The notes under the pieces are model-generated. The model made no database searches. It worked only from the letters and a program-made list of their open reading frames with translations, and had not been told where the DNA came from. Below are positions 17,541-28,529 of a stretch of 39,500 bases of DNA, piece by piece. Each line of letters opens with the position of its first letter. Position 1 is the first letter of the stretch. This DNA is from Sulfurimonas sp. (GTDB lineage Bacteria; Campylobacterota; Campylobacteria; Campylobacterales; Sulfurimonadaceae). Made by a program: the position numbers and the translations under genes. The DNA lies in assembly GCF_028714975.1 (NCBI RefSeq), contig NZ_JAQTLH010000013.1, positions 1-39,500 of the forward strand, read 5' to 3'.

Positions 17541-18286
17541 TTTGTTTCAAACCCATATTTTTTCATAATTATATCTGCATCTTTCGTTTGAATAAATTCA
17601 TAAAATTTTTTAGTAAGCGGCTCTTTTGCACCTATTTTCGTTATGCCGTATCCTTGTATAAGCGGACTATGAAGTTTGTCATCTATCAAAAAATAGTTGT
17701 TTTGGGGTGTATTTGCAATGGTAGGAGAGAGTGCGAGTGAAAGAGCGATTATGCCGATATCAGCCGCACCGCTTGAGATAAATCCTGCGGCTTGAGAGAT
17801 ATTTTCGCCTAAAACAAATTTTGACTTTAGACTTTCATAGATGCCTGATTTTTCCATCGCCTGTTTTGCTTTTTCGCCGTAGGGTGCGTGAGATGGGTTT
17901 GCGATAGCTATTTTATCCACCCAAGGAGCTTTTAAGTTTTCAAATCCAAGCTCAGGCTTGAAGTTTTTGTGTTTGCTCCAAATCACTACTCTGCCGAGTG
18001 CATACGGTTTTGGTTTTGTAGTGATATCGCCGCTTTTGTAAAGCTTTTCAACAAAATCCATATCTGCCGAAAAAAAGAGATGATAGGGCGCGCCGTTTGC
18101 TATTTGTGTCATCCCTTTGCCGGATGAGCCGTAAATCATCTCTACTTCATCTTTTGTGTTTTGCTTTAAAAACTCCGTCTTTATCTCATCAAGCGCAAAC
18201 TTTAAATCACTTGCCGCAAAAATAGTAATTTTATCTGCAAACATACAAGTTGCAAATAAAATTAAACCTAAAAATATTTTTTTCAT
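17537..18286 (-). CDS. modA: Periplasmic molybdate-binding protein
   Basis: The 249-residue protein has a signal peptide (about residues 1-17, cleavage after CMFA) and then the ModA fold. Ligand-site blocks are visible: FAASDLKFALDEI, IYGSSGKGMTQI, ANPSHAPYG, and a serine-rich AAGFISSGAADIGIIALS. It captures molybdate (or tungstate) for ModBC. It is the first gene of the minus-strand mod operon and is preceded by a near-perfect sigma70 promoter. The molybdenum it brings in would serve NasA and other Mo-enzymes. Confidence 0.92.
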   Translation of the reverse strand: MKKIFLGLILFATCMFADKITIFAASDLKFALDEIKTEFLKQNTKDEVEMIYGSSGKGMTQIANGAPYHLFFSADMDFVEKLYKSGDITTKPKPYALGRVVIWSKHKNFKPELGFENLKAPWVDKIAIANPSHAPYGEKAKQAMEKSGIYESLKSKFVLGENISQAAGFISSGAADIGIIALSLALSPTIANTPQNNYFLIDDKLHSPLIQGYGITKIGAKEPLTKKFYEFIQTKDADIIMKKYGFETK

Positions 18287-18309
18287 CTCTTTGCCTATTT
18301 TTTGAGTTA

Positions 18310-18338
18310 ATTATAACTTTACAACCAAGGATTGTCAA
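18310..18338 (-). promoter_or_regulatory. Consensus sigma70 promoter of the mod operon
   Basis: On the minus strand TTGACA (18333-18338) and TATAAT (18310-18315) are both perfect hexamers with a 17-base spacer. A promoter this strong in a metal-uptake operon usually needs a repressor. The -10 is embedded in GTTATAATTAAC, whose outer GTTA/TAAC arms are inverted, a possible but weak operator. Confidence 0.75.
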
Positions 18339-18391
18339 ATGTCACGAGAGAACAGCACTTTTTTCAAAGCAATATCAAAGAGAAGTTTAAG

Positions 18392-18397
18392 TATAAT
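18392..18397 (+). promoter_or_regulatory. -10 element of the pyrH operon
   Basis: TATAAT lies 27 bases before the pyrH start, in a TTTAAGTATAATTCG context typical of Campylobacterota housekeeping promoters. It should drive pyrH-rpoZ-spoT and probably the genes beyond. Confidence 0.6.
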
Positions 18398-18411
18398 TCG
18401 CGTAATTTTAA

Positions 18412-19137
<726 letters not shown>

Positions 19138-19152
19138 TCTTAAGGAGATAAA

Positions 19153-19371
19153 ATGAAAGTAGAAGAATTAACAGCGAAAATTTTAGATAACAATCCAAGA
19201 ATGGATCGTTACCAGTTAGCTATAGCTGTGTCAAAAAGAACGGATCAGCTTTTAAACGGCGCGATAAGCAAGTTAAATGTTTCAAAAAATGTTAAAGTAG
19301 CTGATTTGGCTCTAATGGAAATAGCAGAGGGCCTTATAACAATCAAAGGCTTTGTTGACATAAAAAAATAG
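19153..19371 (+). CDS. rpoZ: RNA polymerase omega subunit
   Basis: The 72-residue omega protein has the typical N-terminal RYQLAIAVSKRTDQL segment and the short C-terminal helical tail. It aids folding and assembly of the beta-prime subunit and can contribute to the ppGpp site. AAGGAG precedes the ATG, and the gene is 15 bases after pyrH and just before spoT. That link fits the functional connection between omega and ppGpp. Confidence 0.93.
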   Translation: MKVEELTAKILDNNPRMDRYQLAIAVSKRTDQLLNGAISKLNVSKNVKVADLALMEIAEGLITIKGFVDIKK

Positions 19372-19375
19372 TAAA

Positions 19376-21529
19376 TTGAGCTCGAGTCAAATGGATATCG
19401 AAAAAATAAAACATATTGATGATGTTGACTCGGCAATTGCTTATCTTTTCGCACAGATTCCCGCAAGCGATACTTTAAAAAAAGCATTAGAATACTCTAA
19501 AACAGCACATGAAAAACAGTTTAGAAAAAGCGGGCAGCCGTATGTAATCCATCCAATCTTAGTAGCAGGTATCGTCTCATCCATCTCGGATGATGAAGCT
19601 ATGGCGATAGCGGCACTTCTTCATGATGTCGTAGAAGATACTCAAATAAACATTGATGAGATTAATAGGCTCTTTGGAGAAGATGTTGCACATCTTGTTG
19701 AGGGTCTTACAAAAATAGACAGCATAAGAGATGTTGAGCTAATTCCATCTAATTCAAACGAGCGTTTAGTAGTCTCTGCACTCTCTTTTCGTAAAATGCT
19801 TTTGGCGAGTATAAAAGATGTCAGGGTTTTGGTCGTAAAACTTTGCGACAGATTTCATAATATGCTTACTCTTGATGCTCTCTCTGCTCAAAAACAGGAA
19901 AGAATAGCCGAAGAGACACTTGTCGTTTACGCACCTATAGCACATCGTTTGGGTATCTCTTTTTTGAAAAATATATTAGAAGATTTGAGTTTCTCATATC
20001 TTTTTAAAGAAGAAAAACGGCAAATAGACAGCTATCTTGATACACACTATCATGCTATTGAGATGAAACTTAATGAGTTTAAGGAGATGATAAATAAAGT
20101 ATTGGTTCAAAACGGGTTTTGCGAAGATGATTTTGAGATACTATCCCGCGTAAAACATAGATACTCTATTTACCTTAAAATGCAGAGAAAAGGTGTTGGT
20201 ATTGAAGAGATACTAGACCTTTTGGCGATTAGAATTTTAACAAACGATGCCGTAAAGTGTTACAATATTTTAGGACTTATCCATCTTCATTTCAAGCCTC
20301 TCTCTTCGAGGTTTAAAGACTATATAGCGGTACCTAAAGATAACGGATACAGAACGATTCATACGACGGTTTTTCATAACACCGCTATTTTTGAAGTGCA
20401 AATTAGAACATATGATATGCACAAAACGGCAGAACTTGGTGTTGCAGCGCACTGGAAGTATAAGAGCGGCGGAAATGATAACATTAAGTTGGATTGGCTG
20501 CATAATCTAGGCTACCAAAATGAATCCGTCGAAGAGTTTTATGATTTGATAAAAAATGATCTCTACAGTGAAGATATATCCGTATTTTCGCCAAAAGGCG
20601 ACGCCTTTACGCTTCCTCGAGGTGCGGTCGTACTTGATTTTGCTTATGCGGTACATACGCATGTAGGAAATCATGCAAAATCGGCTTTGGTAAATAAAGT
20701 GAAAACATCGCTTATAAACGAGCTTCATAACGGAGATATAGTAAGAGTAGAAGTTGATGAAAACAGTATAACCAGATGCAGTTGGATTGATGCAGTCAAA
20801 ACATCAAAAGCAAAAACAAATATGAGATATATTTGTAACGCAAGGGTTAGAGAAGTAGATTCAAAATCAAGCGTAAATATTGTAGCAACGGCTATGAATC
20901 TAAGCAGTTCGAGAGTCGAAGAGTGGTTTGATAAAAACGGCTGTGATAAAAGAGCCGCTATCGCAACCGATATAGAGCATTTTCGTGAGGTAATTCATAA
21001 ATACATTATGGATATAGGTCAAAATAACCGCTTTAAAACCTTTTTATCCAGACATAGATTTAAACTAAAACTCTACAGCTTTAAAGGGTTGGAGATATAT
21101 AGCGCATCTTCTGTAAGCGATGTCGTGTTTGACTACTGTTGTCATCCGAAAAACGGTGATGAGGTAATGGCTTTTTTGGAAAAAGGCAAAGCGCATGTAC
21201 ATCATAAAATGTGTAAAACCGCCATTAAGAAACTTGAAGCAAAAGAGCCGATGGTTTTTGTTAGATGGGAAAAAATAAATGTTTTCAACTACAATATGAT
21301 TGTTTCGCTTCATAGCGGTGTCGGTACTTTAGCAGAATTTTTAAATTTTTTAGCAAAGTTAAAAATTGACATTAACCAAATTGAGCTAGGAAAAAATAGA
21401 AGTGAGTCTACAAGATATTGTGAGATAGAGTTTGAGTCAAAAGAAGCCGATATTAACTCACTTCGTGTTAAAATTGAGCAAAAAATAAAAGTTATACATC
21501 TTATTCGCACCGATGATGCTTATAGATAA
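19376..21529 (+). CDS. spoT: Bifunctional (p)ppGpp synthetase/hydrolase
   Basis: The 717-residue Rel/Spo enzyme carries all domains in order. The HD hydrolase has His59, His83 and Asp84 (LLHDVVEDT). The synthetase includes RFKDYIAVPKDNGYRTIHT and EVQIRT. TGS starts at about residue 400 (SVFSPKGDAFTLPRGAVVLDF), and an ACT domain at about 640-717. Both enzyme halves look intact, so it can make and degrade the stringent alarmone; it is probably the sole long Rel protein, as in relatives. The frame starts at a TTG four bases after rpoZ; an ATG five codons later (19391) may be the true start. Neither has a strong ribosome site. Confidence 0.95.
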   Translation: MSSSQMDIEKIKHIDDVDSAIAYLFAQIPASDTLKKALEYSKTAHEKQFRKSGQPYVIHPILVAGIVSSISDDEAMAIAALLHDVVEDTQINIDEINRLFGEDVAHLVEGLTKIDSIRDVELIPSNSNERLVVSALSFRKMLLASIKDVRVLVVKLCDRFHNMLTLDALSAQKQERIAEETLVVYAPIAHRLGISFLKNILEDLSFSYLFKEEKRQIDSYLDTHYHAIEMKLNEFKEMINKVLVQNGFCEDDFEILSRVKHRYSIYLKMQRKGVGIEEILDLLAIRILTNDAVKCYNILGLIHLHFKPLSSRFKDYIAVPKDNGYRTIHTTVFHNTAIFEVQIRTYDMHKTAELGVAAHWKYKSGGNDNIKLDWLHNLGYQNESVEEFYDLIKNDLYSEDISVFSPKGDAFTLPRGAVVLDFAYAVHTHVGNHAKSALVNKVKTSLINELHNGDIVRVEVDENSITRCSWIDAVKTSKAKTNMRYICNARVREVDSKSSVNIVATAMNLSSSRVEEWFDKNGCDKRAAIATDIEHFREVIHKYIMDIGQNNRFKTFLSRHRFKLKLYSFKGLEIYSASSVSDVVFDYCCHPKNGDEVMAFLEKGKAHVHHKMCKTAIKKLEAKEPMVFVRWEKINVFNYNMIVSLHSGVGTLAEFLNFLAKLKIDINQIELGKNRSESTRYCEIEFESKEADINSLRVKIEQKIKVIHLIRTDDAYR

Positions 21530-21551
21530 AATTAAATAGGAAATATATATT

Positions 21552-22751
21552 ATGTTACAAGAAGCTCTAAGAGAGATAAGAAGAGGCAGCGCTGAAATAA
21601 TAGACAGCGAAGGAATCGAAAAATTATTAAAAGCGTATTTACAAGAGGGTAAAACATATACTGTAAAAGCCGGTTTTGATCCGACTGCGCCTGATTTACA
21701 TCTTGGTCATACGGTACTGCTGCAAAAACTTGCGACTTTTCAAAAATATGGTGCAACCATCCAGTTTTTAATCGGTGATTTTACCGCTCAAATCGGAGAT
21801 CCGACAGGAAAAAGTGCTACAAGAAAAACTTTGAGTGCCGTTCAAATTGGGGAGAATGCAAAAAGCTATAAAGAGCAGGTTTTTAAGATTTTGGATGCTT
21901 CTAAAACGGAAGTTGTTTTTAACTCGGAGTGGATAAATCTGCTTGGAGCATCAGGAATGTTGTCCCTAACTACAACATTTAATGTTGCAAGAATGCTTGA
22001 GAGAGATGATTTTGACAAAAGATACAAAAGCGGAACTTCTATATCAATCAGCGAATTTATCTATCCGCTGCTTCAAGGTTATGACAGCGTACATTTAAAA
22101 AGCGATATAGAGATAGGCGGAACCGATCAGAAGTTCAATCTTTTGATGGGACGACATCTTCAAAGAGCCTATGAGATAGGAAAAGAGCAGTCGGTTCTTA
22201 TGATGCCTATTTTAGAGGGACTAGACGGCGTACAAAAGATGAGTAAATCTCTAAACAACTACATAGGCGTAGCAGATGAGCCAAACGATATGTTTGGAAA
22301 AGTATTAAGCGTTTCTGATGAGTTGATGTGGAGATATTATGAACTCTTGAGCGCAAAAACATTAGATGAAATAGAAGCTTTAAAAGATGGAGTAGCAAAC
22401 GGTTCTTTGCATCCTAAAAGCGTTAAAGAAGATTTAGCTTTAGAGATAACTGCTAGATTTCACTCAATTGAGGCTGCAAAGAGTGCAAAAGATGAGTTTG
22501 ACAGAGTACACTCAAACAATCAAATCCCGACGGAAATAGATGAGTTTAGCTGTGACACAGAAGTTTGGATAGCAAAAGCTCTCGTAGATTGCAATTTAAC
22601 GCCCTCAACTTCTCAAGCAAGAAGAGATATTAAGCAAGGTGCTGTTAAAATAAATCAAGAAAAAGTCAGCGACGAGCAGTTACAATTAGTAAGTGGGGAG
22701 TATATACTTCAAGTCGGAAAAAGAAAATTTGCTAAACTAAAGGTGAACTAA
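21552..22751 (+). CDS. tyrS: Tyrosyl-tRNA synthetase
   Basis: The 399-residue class I synthetase charges tRNA-Tyr. The HIGH-type motif is HLGH at residues 50-53 and KMSKS is near 230. A C-terminal S4 RNA-binding domain covers about 335-399 ([20 protein letters not shown]). The length and S4 arrangement match the TyrS type found in many Proteobacteria. It follows spoT by 22 bases, with AGGAAA before the ATG. Its stop overlaps the start of the next gene (TAATG). Confidence 0.96.
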   Translation: MLQEALREIRRGSAEIIDSEGIEKLLKAYLQEGKTYTVKAGFDPTAPDLHLGHTVLLQKLATFQKYGATIQFLIGDFTAQIGDPTGKSATRKTLSAVQIGENAKSYKEQVFKILDASKTEVVFNSEWINLLGASGMLSLTTTFNVARMLERDDFDKRYKSGTSISISEFIYPLLQGYDSVHLKSDIEIGGTDQKFNLLMGRHLQRAYEIGKEQSVLMMPILEGLDGVQKMSKSLNNYIGVADEPNDMFGKVLSVSDELMWRYYELLSAKTLDEIEALKDGVANGSLHPKSVKEDLALEITARFHSIEAAKSAKDEFDRVHSNNQIPTEIDEFSCDTEVWIAKALVDCNLTPSTSQARRDIKQGAVKINQEKVSDEQLQLVSGEYILQVGKRKFAKLKVN

Positions 22752-23842
22752 TGAGCTTCAAATCATTGAAAATCGGTAAATATATTATAGAAAAACCTAT
22801 AGTTCAAGGCGGGATGGGTGTCGGTATAAGTTGGGATCAGCTAGCAGGCAATGTCTCAAAAGAGGGTGGTTTGGGCGTAATCAGTGCAGTCGGTACGGGT
22901 TATTATAAAAATAAACATTATGCCGCAAAGCTAGTTGCCGGAAGACCGCTTGATACCCTTGGTTTTTACTCAAAAGAGGGTTTTGACGCAATTATAAAGA
23001 GTGCAAGAGCTATATGCGGCGATAAACCGCTTGCCGCAAATATTTTATATGCTATCAATGATTATGAACGAGTCGTAAAAGATGCTTGTGAGAGCGGAAT
23101 AGACATCATCATTACCGGTGCAGGACTTCCTACGAATATGCCGGAGTTTACGGAGGGGTATCCCGATGTAGCACTTGTTCCTATCGTCTCATCTGCAAAA
23201 GCGCTTAAAATCATCTGTAAAAGATGGCAAAAAAGATACAACAGGCTTCCTGATGCAGTAGTTCTTGAGGGTCCAAAAAGCGGCGGACATCAAGGATTTA
23301 CCTATGAGCAGTGTTCGTTGGAAGAGAACCAATTGGAAAATTTGGTTAAACCCGTTGTTGAAGAAGCAGCTTTGTGGGGAGATATTCCGGTAATTGCCGC
23401 AGGCGGTATTTGGGATAAAAACGATATTGAGCAGATGTTTTCTCTTGGTGCAGGGGGCGTTCAGATGGGAACTCGTTTTATAGCGACCCATGAGTGCGAT
23501 GCGCATCAGAATTTTAAAGATATTTTGTTAAAGTGTAAAAAAGAGGATATTCAACTCTTCTCTTCTCCGGTCGGATATCCGGCTCAGGGAATAAGAACAA
23601 ACCTGACAAGGTTGGTAGAAAATAGAGAGGGACCTGCAATTAAATGTATCTCGAACTGTGTTGCACCTTGTAATCGCGGTGAAGAGGCAAAAGAGGTCGG
23701 TTACTGTATAGCAGATAGACTCAGCGACGCATACGAGGGCAACACGGAAACAGGACTCTTTTTCTCAGGAACGAACGGATATAGAGTTGATGAAATAATT
23801 TCAGTAAAAGAGTTGATGAACAAACTTATTCAAGGTGAATAA
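22751..23842 (+). CDS. Nitronate monooxygenase / FMN-dependent 2-nitropropane dioxygenase-like
   Basis: The 363-residue TIM-barrel flavoprotein has the family N-terminal VQGGMGVGISWDQLAG, the substrate/FMN region GPKSGGHQGF, and the phosphate-binding AAGGIWDKNDIEQM and GAGGVQMGTRF. Members oxidise nitronates, and a subset (FabK) reduces enoyl-ACP. This one has a cysteine-rich C-terminal part (ISNCVAPCNRG, VGYCIADR) that is common in Campylobacterota homologues but not in FabK. Its start overlaps the stop of tyrS, so it is in the same operon. The true substrate is not settled. Confidence 0.82.
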   Translation: MSFKSLKIGKYIIEKPIVQGGMGVGISWDQLAGNVSKEGGLGVISAVGTGYYKNKHYAAKLVAGRPLDTLGFYSKEGFDAIIKSARAICGDKPLAANILYAINDYERVVKDACESGIDIIITGAGLPTNMPEFTEGYPDVALVPIVSSAKALKIICKRWQKRYNRLPDAVVLEGPKSGGHQGFTYEQCSLEENQLENLVKPVVEEAALWGDIPVIAAGGIWDKNDIEQMFSLGAGGVQMGTRFIATHECDAHQNFKDILLKCKKEDIQLFSSPVGYPAQGIRTNLTRLVENREGPAIKCISNCVAPCNRGEEAKEVGYCIADRLSDAYEGNTETGLFFSGTNGYRVDEIISVKELMNKLIQGE

Positions 23843-23849
23843 TTAGATT

Positions 23850-25247
23850 ATGACTCGTTTTTTTTTACTACTTTTACTCTTAATTTTTGCCGTTTCGCTG
23901 GAAGCTATAAGCAACAGCGAGATTTTAAAACGAGCCGACTCTTTTATGGTCTCCGGAGATCAGAGCAATCAAATTCGTGCTTATGACGACTATAAAAATC
24001 TCTATCTTCGTGCTATAACGGAAAATGACTCTAACCTAAAACTTCAATCTTTAAAAGGTATAGTAAAGAGCGGTACCGTGCTAAGCATAGATGTGTCCAA
24101 ATATTCAAAAGAACTTCAAGAGTTATCTTCAACAAATAGTTATCATGCGCCTGAATCAAAACCTATGAAAGAAACCAAAAACATTAAGAATGTGCATGTA
24201 GATCCTTTGCATAAGTTAGAATCGGTTCGATGGGATGAAAATAGGCTTTTTTTAACATTTGACAGAGAGATAAAGGACAGACAGGTCAATTACCTTACTA
24301 ATCATGATAAGGTTAAAAAGAGATATAGATATATTTTTGATATTAAAACATCAATGTTGATAAAGGCTCATAATATTAATAAAGCTCAAATCGATATGAT
24401 AAAATTGTCTCAATATGATCCGGAAAGTTTAAGATTGGTTATTGAGAACAGTTCGGATATCAAAATTAGCCATAATATCGATGCAAGAACGCTTGAGATA
24501 AATTTTCAGTTAGAATCACAAAAAATTCCGGAAGTCATTACTAATATTCAGCCAAGCAAAAAAGGTAAAGATAGGGTTATAGTTATAGATGCAGGGCACG
24601 GCGGCGAAGATCCGGGTGCTATCGGATACAATAATTATAGAGAAAAAGCAGTTGTTTTTGATATTTCAAAAGAGTTGGAAAAAAATTTAAAATCTCGCGG
24701 TTACAAAGTTTATATGACAAGAAATAGCGACAAATTTGTAAAATTAAGCGATAGAACAAAGTTTGCGAATGAGAAAGGCGCAAATATCTTTGTGAGTGTT
24801 CATGCCAATGCGGTTGGTAACGGAAATGCAAACAGTGTTCATGGAATTGAGTGTTTTTTTCTTTCCCCGTCTCGTTCGGACAGAGCAAAAAATGTTGCCG
24901 CACAAGAGAACTCGGCGGATATGAGCGATATGAATATGTACGGAAAAGACAGCTATCTTAATCTGCTAAATCATCACAATATACTGGCATCAAATAAATT
25001 GGCAATTGATTTGCAAAGAGGTATGCTTGGAGCAGTAAGTAAAAAATATAAAAATGTCAACGACAATGGAGTTAAAGAGGGACCTTTTTGGGTTTTGGTC
25101 GGCGCCCAGATGCCATCCGTGTTAGTTGAAGTCGGGTTTTTATCTCACCCCGAGGAAGGCACAAGGCTTGCAAGCGATGAGTATAGAAAAATATTGGCAA
25201 AAGGGTTGGCTGATGGAATTGAGAGATATTTTGCCAATTGCAAATAA
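23850..25247 (+). CDS. N-acetylmuramoyl-L-alanine amidase (AmiC-type)
   Basis: The 465-residue protein has a signal peptide (about 1-19, ending SLEA), an AMIN-like targeting region at about 125-220, and a C-terminal Amidase_3 domain. Zinc and catalytic residues are visible in VIDAGHGGEDPGAIG, the glutamate in NYREKAVVFD, FVSVHANA and the catalytic glutamate in LVEVGFLSHPEE. It cleaves the peptide side chain from peptidoglycan in the periplasm, for daughter-cell separation or remodelling. It ends the pyrH operon and is followed by an intrinsic terminator. The LysM and helical inhibitory insert of some homologues is not evident. Confidence 0.92.
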   Translation: MTRFFLLLLLLIFAVSLEAISNSEILKRADSFMVSGDQSNQIRAYDDYKNLYLRAITENDSNLKLQSLKGIVKSGTVLSIDVSKYSKELQELSSTNSYHAPESKPMKETKNIKNVHVDPLHKLESVRWDENRLFLTFDREIKDRQVNYLTNHDKVKKRYRYIFDIKTSMLIKAHNINKAQIDMIKLSQYDPESLRLVIENSSDIKISHNIDARTLEINFQLESQKIPEVITNIQPSKKGKDRVIVIDAGHGGEDPGAIGYNNYREKAVVFDISKELEKNLKSRGYKVYMTRNSDKFVKLSDRTKFANEKGANIFVSVHANAVGNGNANSVHGIECFFLSPSRSDRAKNVAAQENSADMSDMNMYGKDSYLNLLNHHNILASNKLAIDLQRGMLGAVSKKYKNVNDNGVKEGPFWVLVGAQMPSVLVEVGFLSHPEEGTRLASDEYRKILAKGLADGIERYFANCK

Positions 25248-25266
25248 GAGGCTAAACCTCTTTTTT
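25246..25266 (+). terminator. Intrinsic terminator after the amidase gene
   Basis: AAGAGG-CTAAA-CCTCTT hairpin followed by six T residues. It includes the amidase stop region and also overlaps the stop codon of the convergent DHH gene, so it separates the two transcripts within a four-base gap. Confidence 0.7.
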
Positions 25267-26328
25267 GTACTCTAACTCCCCCGCAACCGCCTCTTTCTCA
25301 TTTATTATTTTTTCTATCTGCTGTTTTACTAAATCGTATCTATACTGCTCTTTAAACCCTATGATGCGTCCGCCTGCAGCGTTTGGATGTCCGCCTCCGC
25401 CAGTCCACTCTTTTGAAATCAGTGCAACATTTACGCCGTTGTTTGCTCTTAAGCTCAGCGTGCCTCTATAGCTTACATCAATTATAAAATCATACTCAGG
25501 GTATGTCAGCAAGAAACCGTTTCCAACTATCGAAGTATTACCCACACCGTAACTCAAATAACCCTTATAACCCTTATAGTAGATGGTTTTTTCAGCTTTT
25601 GCTTCGCCGAGCAGTGAGACTATATATTTTGTGCTTAGATTATCAATAGTATCGTTTTGTTCTTTTTTAAAAAAAGTTTTCTTTAACATATGAATATTGT
25701 CATCTAAAATAATTGGGGCATCCGTTTTGTCTATATATTTTGTCGCTTCATGCAAAAGAGATATTTTGTAGCTGTTGTCCGCTTCAGGAAACATAATTTT
25801 ATTTAACTCTCTTGCTTCGGAAATAAGGCGCATGCAGACTTTTCCGTATTCAAAATTTTCTACTTCTTCCATCTTCCATAAATCAACGGCATTTACGATA
25901 TTTACAAATTTTTCCATCCATGACGGCGCATCTAAATTGAAATGCTCTTTTGCGTAGTCGTAAGTGATTTTTGTAGCGCATCTTGAAGTGTCCAAATAGT
26001 ACCAAGGGTATTTTTGCGCGCTATCTTCACCGGTACCGTGATGATCAAGAAGCAGGAGTGTTATATCTTTTTTGTTTTCGTTTAGTTTAATAATCTCCAT
26101 ATTAAGCCATCGTGATTCATCGGCGGTTAAGTTTAAGTCGGTTATTAAAATAGTGGCACTTTTATCATCTTTGTTTATATTTTGTAAAATCAACTCTAGC
26201 GTCTGTTTTACTTCAGCGCCGTAATTTGCATTATAGTTAAAGAGTGTATATGGAGTGTATTTCATAATTAATTGGCAGCTATAGCCGTCTAAATCTGTAT
26301 GTGAGAGATGGTGTATTGTTTTACTCAT
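25252..26328 (-). CDS. DHH-family phosphoesterase
   Basis: The 358-residue protein has motifs of the DHH/DHHA1 superfamily: THTDLDGYS-type entry HLSHTDLDGYSC, an aspartate in ITDLNL, the name-giving LLDHHGTG near residue 95, and the DHHA1 GGGGHPNAAGGRI near 315. Such enzymes hydrolyse oligoribonucleotides, cyclic dinucleotide products or pAp. This family branch is not the membrane GdpP type, since no membrane, PAS or GGDEF part is present. Cytosolic. AAGGA precedes the ATG, and it follows flhA by 20 bases, so it can be cotranscribed. The exact substrate is open. Confidence 0.85.
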   Translation of the reverse strand: MSKTIHHLSHTDLDGYSCQLIMKYTPYTLFNYNANYGAEVKQTLELILQNINKDDKSATILITDLNLTADESRWLNMEIIKLNENKKDITLLLLDHHGTGEDSAQKYPWYYLDTSRCATKITYDYAKEHFNLDAPSWMEKFVNIVNAVDLWKMEEVENFEYGKVCMRLISEARELNKIMFPEADNSYKISLLHEATKYIDKTDAPIILDDNIHMLKKTFFKKEQNDTIDNLSTKYIVSLLGEAKAEKTIYYKGYKGYLSYGVGNTSIVGNGFLLTYPEYDFIIDVSYRGTLSLRANNGVNVALISKEWTGGGGHPNAAGGRIIGFKEQYRYDLVKQQIEKIINEKEAVAGELEYKKEV

Positions 26329-26348
26329 TTTTTTTCCTTGGGTTAATT

Positions 26349-28526
26349 CTATTTTTGTTTATTTATCGAGATAGAGCCCATTACTTCAAAAGTAGCACTG
26401 GAGTCTATCTCGGCATGTGAGAGTGTAACGACATCAAGAGAAAATCTCTCAAATATCTCTGCAACGCCTCGGCGAAGTTGCGGATCGACTATGATTACGA
26501 CAGGAGATATCCCTTTTTGCAGCAGTTCCGCCGCTTTAGCACTTGTTGCTTGAACCAGAGCATTGATTTCACCGACATTGAGTGCAAGAGTTCTCGTCCC
26601 GTCACGCTCTTTAGATTTTTCCAGCATTAGCTGTTCGGATGAAGTGTCAAAAGTAAGCAGTCTTATGACGCCGTCATCACTAGAGTACATCTGAGTAATT
26701 ATGCGAGATAGTCTGGCACGAACTTGTTCTGTAATAATGTCAACATTTTTAGTATACTCTGCAATGTCTGCAATAGTTTCTAAAATTGTAAGCATATCTT
26801 TAAGAGGAATTTTCTCATGTAGTAGAGCTTTAAGAACTCTTTGAATAAGTCCGATAGAAGCGACTTTTAAAACATCCTCTATTATAACAGGGAAATCACC
26901 TTTAATTTTATTTACTAAAGTTTGAACTTCTTGACGAGTTAACAGATCTTCAGCATTTTTCTTTACAAGTTCGCTCATATGGGTAGAGATGACCGTAGCA
27001 GGGTCTACAACGGTATAGCCGTTGATGATTGCATCCTCTTTTAGTTCAGGAGATATCCATATGGCATCAAGTCCAAATGCGGGTTCTTTTGTCGGCTCAC
27101 CTTTTATTTCACCCGTTGCCATTCCGCTATCCATCGCCAAAAATTTATCGGGCATGATTTTACCCTCGCCGATGGAGATACCTTTTAGAAGAATCTGGTA
27201 CTGTTGCGGCTGTAGGTGCAGGTTGTCTCTGATGCGAACTTGAGGCATTAAAAAACCAAAATCGGATGCTATTTTTCTTCTCATTGAGCGAATTCTCTCA
27301 AGTAGATCTCCGCCCTGTGTGCTATCGGCTAAGCGGATAAGCTGATAACCGAGTGTTAGTTCGAGCATTTCGACTTTTAAGATATCTGCAAGTGCATTTT
27401 CTTCATCTTTTGCTATCTCTTCATTTGATTTTGCAGGTCGAGCAGCAGCTTTCTCTTTTGCTTGAGCCTCTTTTTCTTTGGGTGTTAATATACTATCAAC
27501 ATTAAGTATACTCAATTCGCCTCTTTCGTACTTATAAATCGACCAGCCAAGAAGTGCGAACATAATTCCCACAAATCCCATAGAAAGAGTCGGAAGACCC
27601 GGAACAAGAGCAAAAAGAATCATAATGAAACCGACTATCATCATAATCTTTGCATTACCCATGATTTGGTTAATCGTACCCTCTGCAAAGTTATCGCCGT
27701 CGCCTGAAGAGCGTGTAATCATGATACCGGTTGCAGTAGAGATTATAAGTGCCGGAATCTGTGCGACTAAGCCGTCACCGATAGTTAGAAGCGTAAATGT
27801 AGCGGCACTGTCGCTCATATTCATTTTATGTTGAAAAACACCTATGAGAAATCCGCCTATGATATTTATAAGAGTGATGATTATACCGGCAACCGCATCA
27901 CCCTTTACAAACTTACTAGATCCGTCCATAGCTCCGTAAAAGTTTGCATCTTGAAGGATTTCTGCTCTTCTTCTTTTAGCCTCTGCATCATCGATGAGTC
28001 CTGCATTAAGGTCTGCATCAACTGCCATCTGTTTACCGGGCATAGAGTCAAGCGTAAAACGAGCTGCAACTTCCGCAACCCTTGTTGAACCTTTAGTTAT
28101 AACCATAAAATTGATAAGAACCAAAATAGAAAAAATTATAATTCCTATAACAAAGTTTCCGCCGACAACGAAGTTTCCAAAGCTAGTTACGATATCGCTG
28201 ACAGCTTTTGGTCCTTCATGTCCATGACTTAAAATCATTCTGGTCGTAGCGATATTTAGCGACAATCTAAAGAGTGTTATGATTAAAATGAGAGTCGGAA
28301 ATGTAGTTAAATCCGTCGGTTTTGGAACATAGAGTGAAATAAGTAAAATGAGTACCGCCAATGCCATAGAGACGGTAAGTAAAACATCGAGTATTGCAGA
28401 GGGCAGCGGAACGATAATAATAGCCAAAATAGCCATTACAAAAATTACTACGCTTAAATCTTTTTTTCCAAGCAAAAAGTTTAAAGTTGTACCGATTTGC
28501 TGTCTAGTAGTAAGTTTCTTTGCCAA
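26349..28526 (-). CDS. flhA: Flagellar export apparatus protein FlhA
   Basis: The 725-residue inner-membrane protein of the flagellar type III export gate has about eight membrane segments in residues 20-330. The conserved FHIPEP-family loop [19 protein letters not shown] is near residue 165. A large cytosolic C-terminal domain of about 370 residues docks chaperone-substrate complexes. Length is normal. It follows the Rrf2 regulator by three bases, an arrangement I recall from Campylobacter, where FlhA also feeds the regulatory checkpoint for sigma54 flagellar genes such as flgH. Confidence 0.97.
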   Translation of the reverse strand: MAKKLTTRQQIGTTLNFLLGKKDLSVVIFVMAILAIIIVPLPSAILDVLLTVSMALAVLILLISLYVPKPTDLTTFPTLILIITLFRLSLNIATTRMILSHGHEGPKAVSDIVTSFGNFVVGGNFVIGIIIFSILVLINFMVITKGSTRVAEVAARFTLDSMPGKQMAVDADLNAGLIDDAEAKRRRAEILQDANFYGAMDGSSKFVKGDAVAGIIITLINIIGGFLIGVFQHKMNMSDSAATFTLLTIGDGLVAQIPALIISTATGIMITRSSGDGDNFAEGTINQIMGNAKIMMIVGFIMILFALVPGLPTLSMGFVGIMFALLGWSIYKYERGELSILNVDSILTPKEKEAQAKEKAAARPAKSNEEIAKDEENALADILKVEMLELTLGYQLIRLADSTQGGDLLERIRSMRRKIASDFGFLMPQVRIRDNLHLQPQQYQILLKGISIGEGKIMPDKFLAMDSGMATGEIKGEPTKEPAFGLDAIWISPELKEDAIINGYTVVDPATVISTHMSELVKKNAEDLLTRQEVQTLVNKIKGDFPVIIEDVLKVASIGLIQRVLKALLHEKIPLKDMLTILETIADIAEYTKNVDIITEQVRARLSRIITQMYSSDDGVIRLLTFDTSSEQLMLEKSKERDGTRTLALNVGEINALVQATSAKAAELLQKGISPVVIIVDPQLRRGVAEIFERFSLDVVTLSHAEIDSSATFEVMGSISINKQK

Positions 28527-28529
28527 TTT

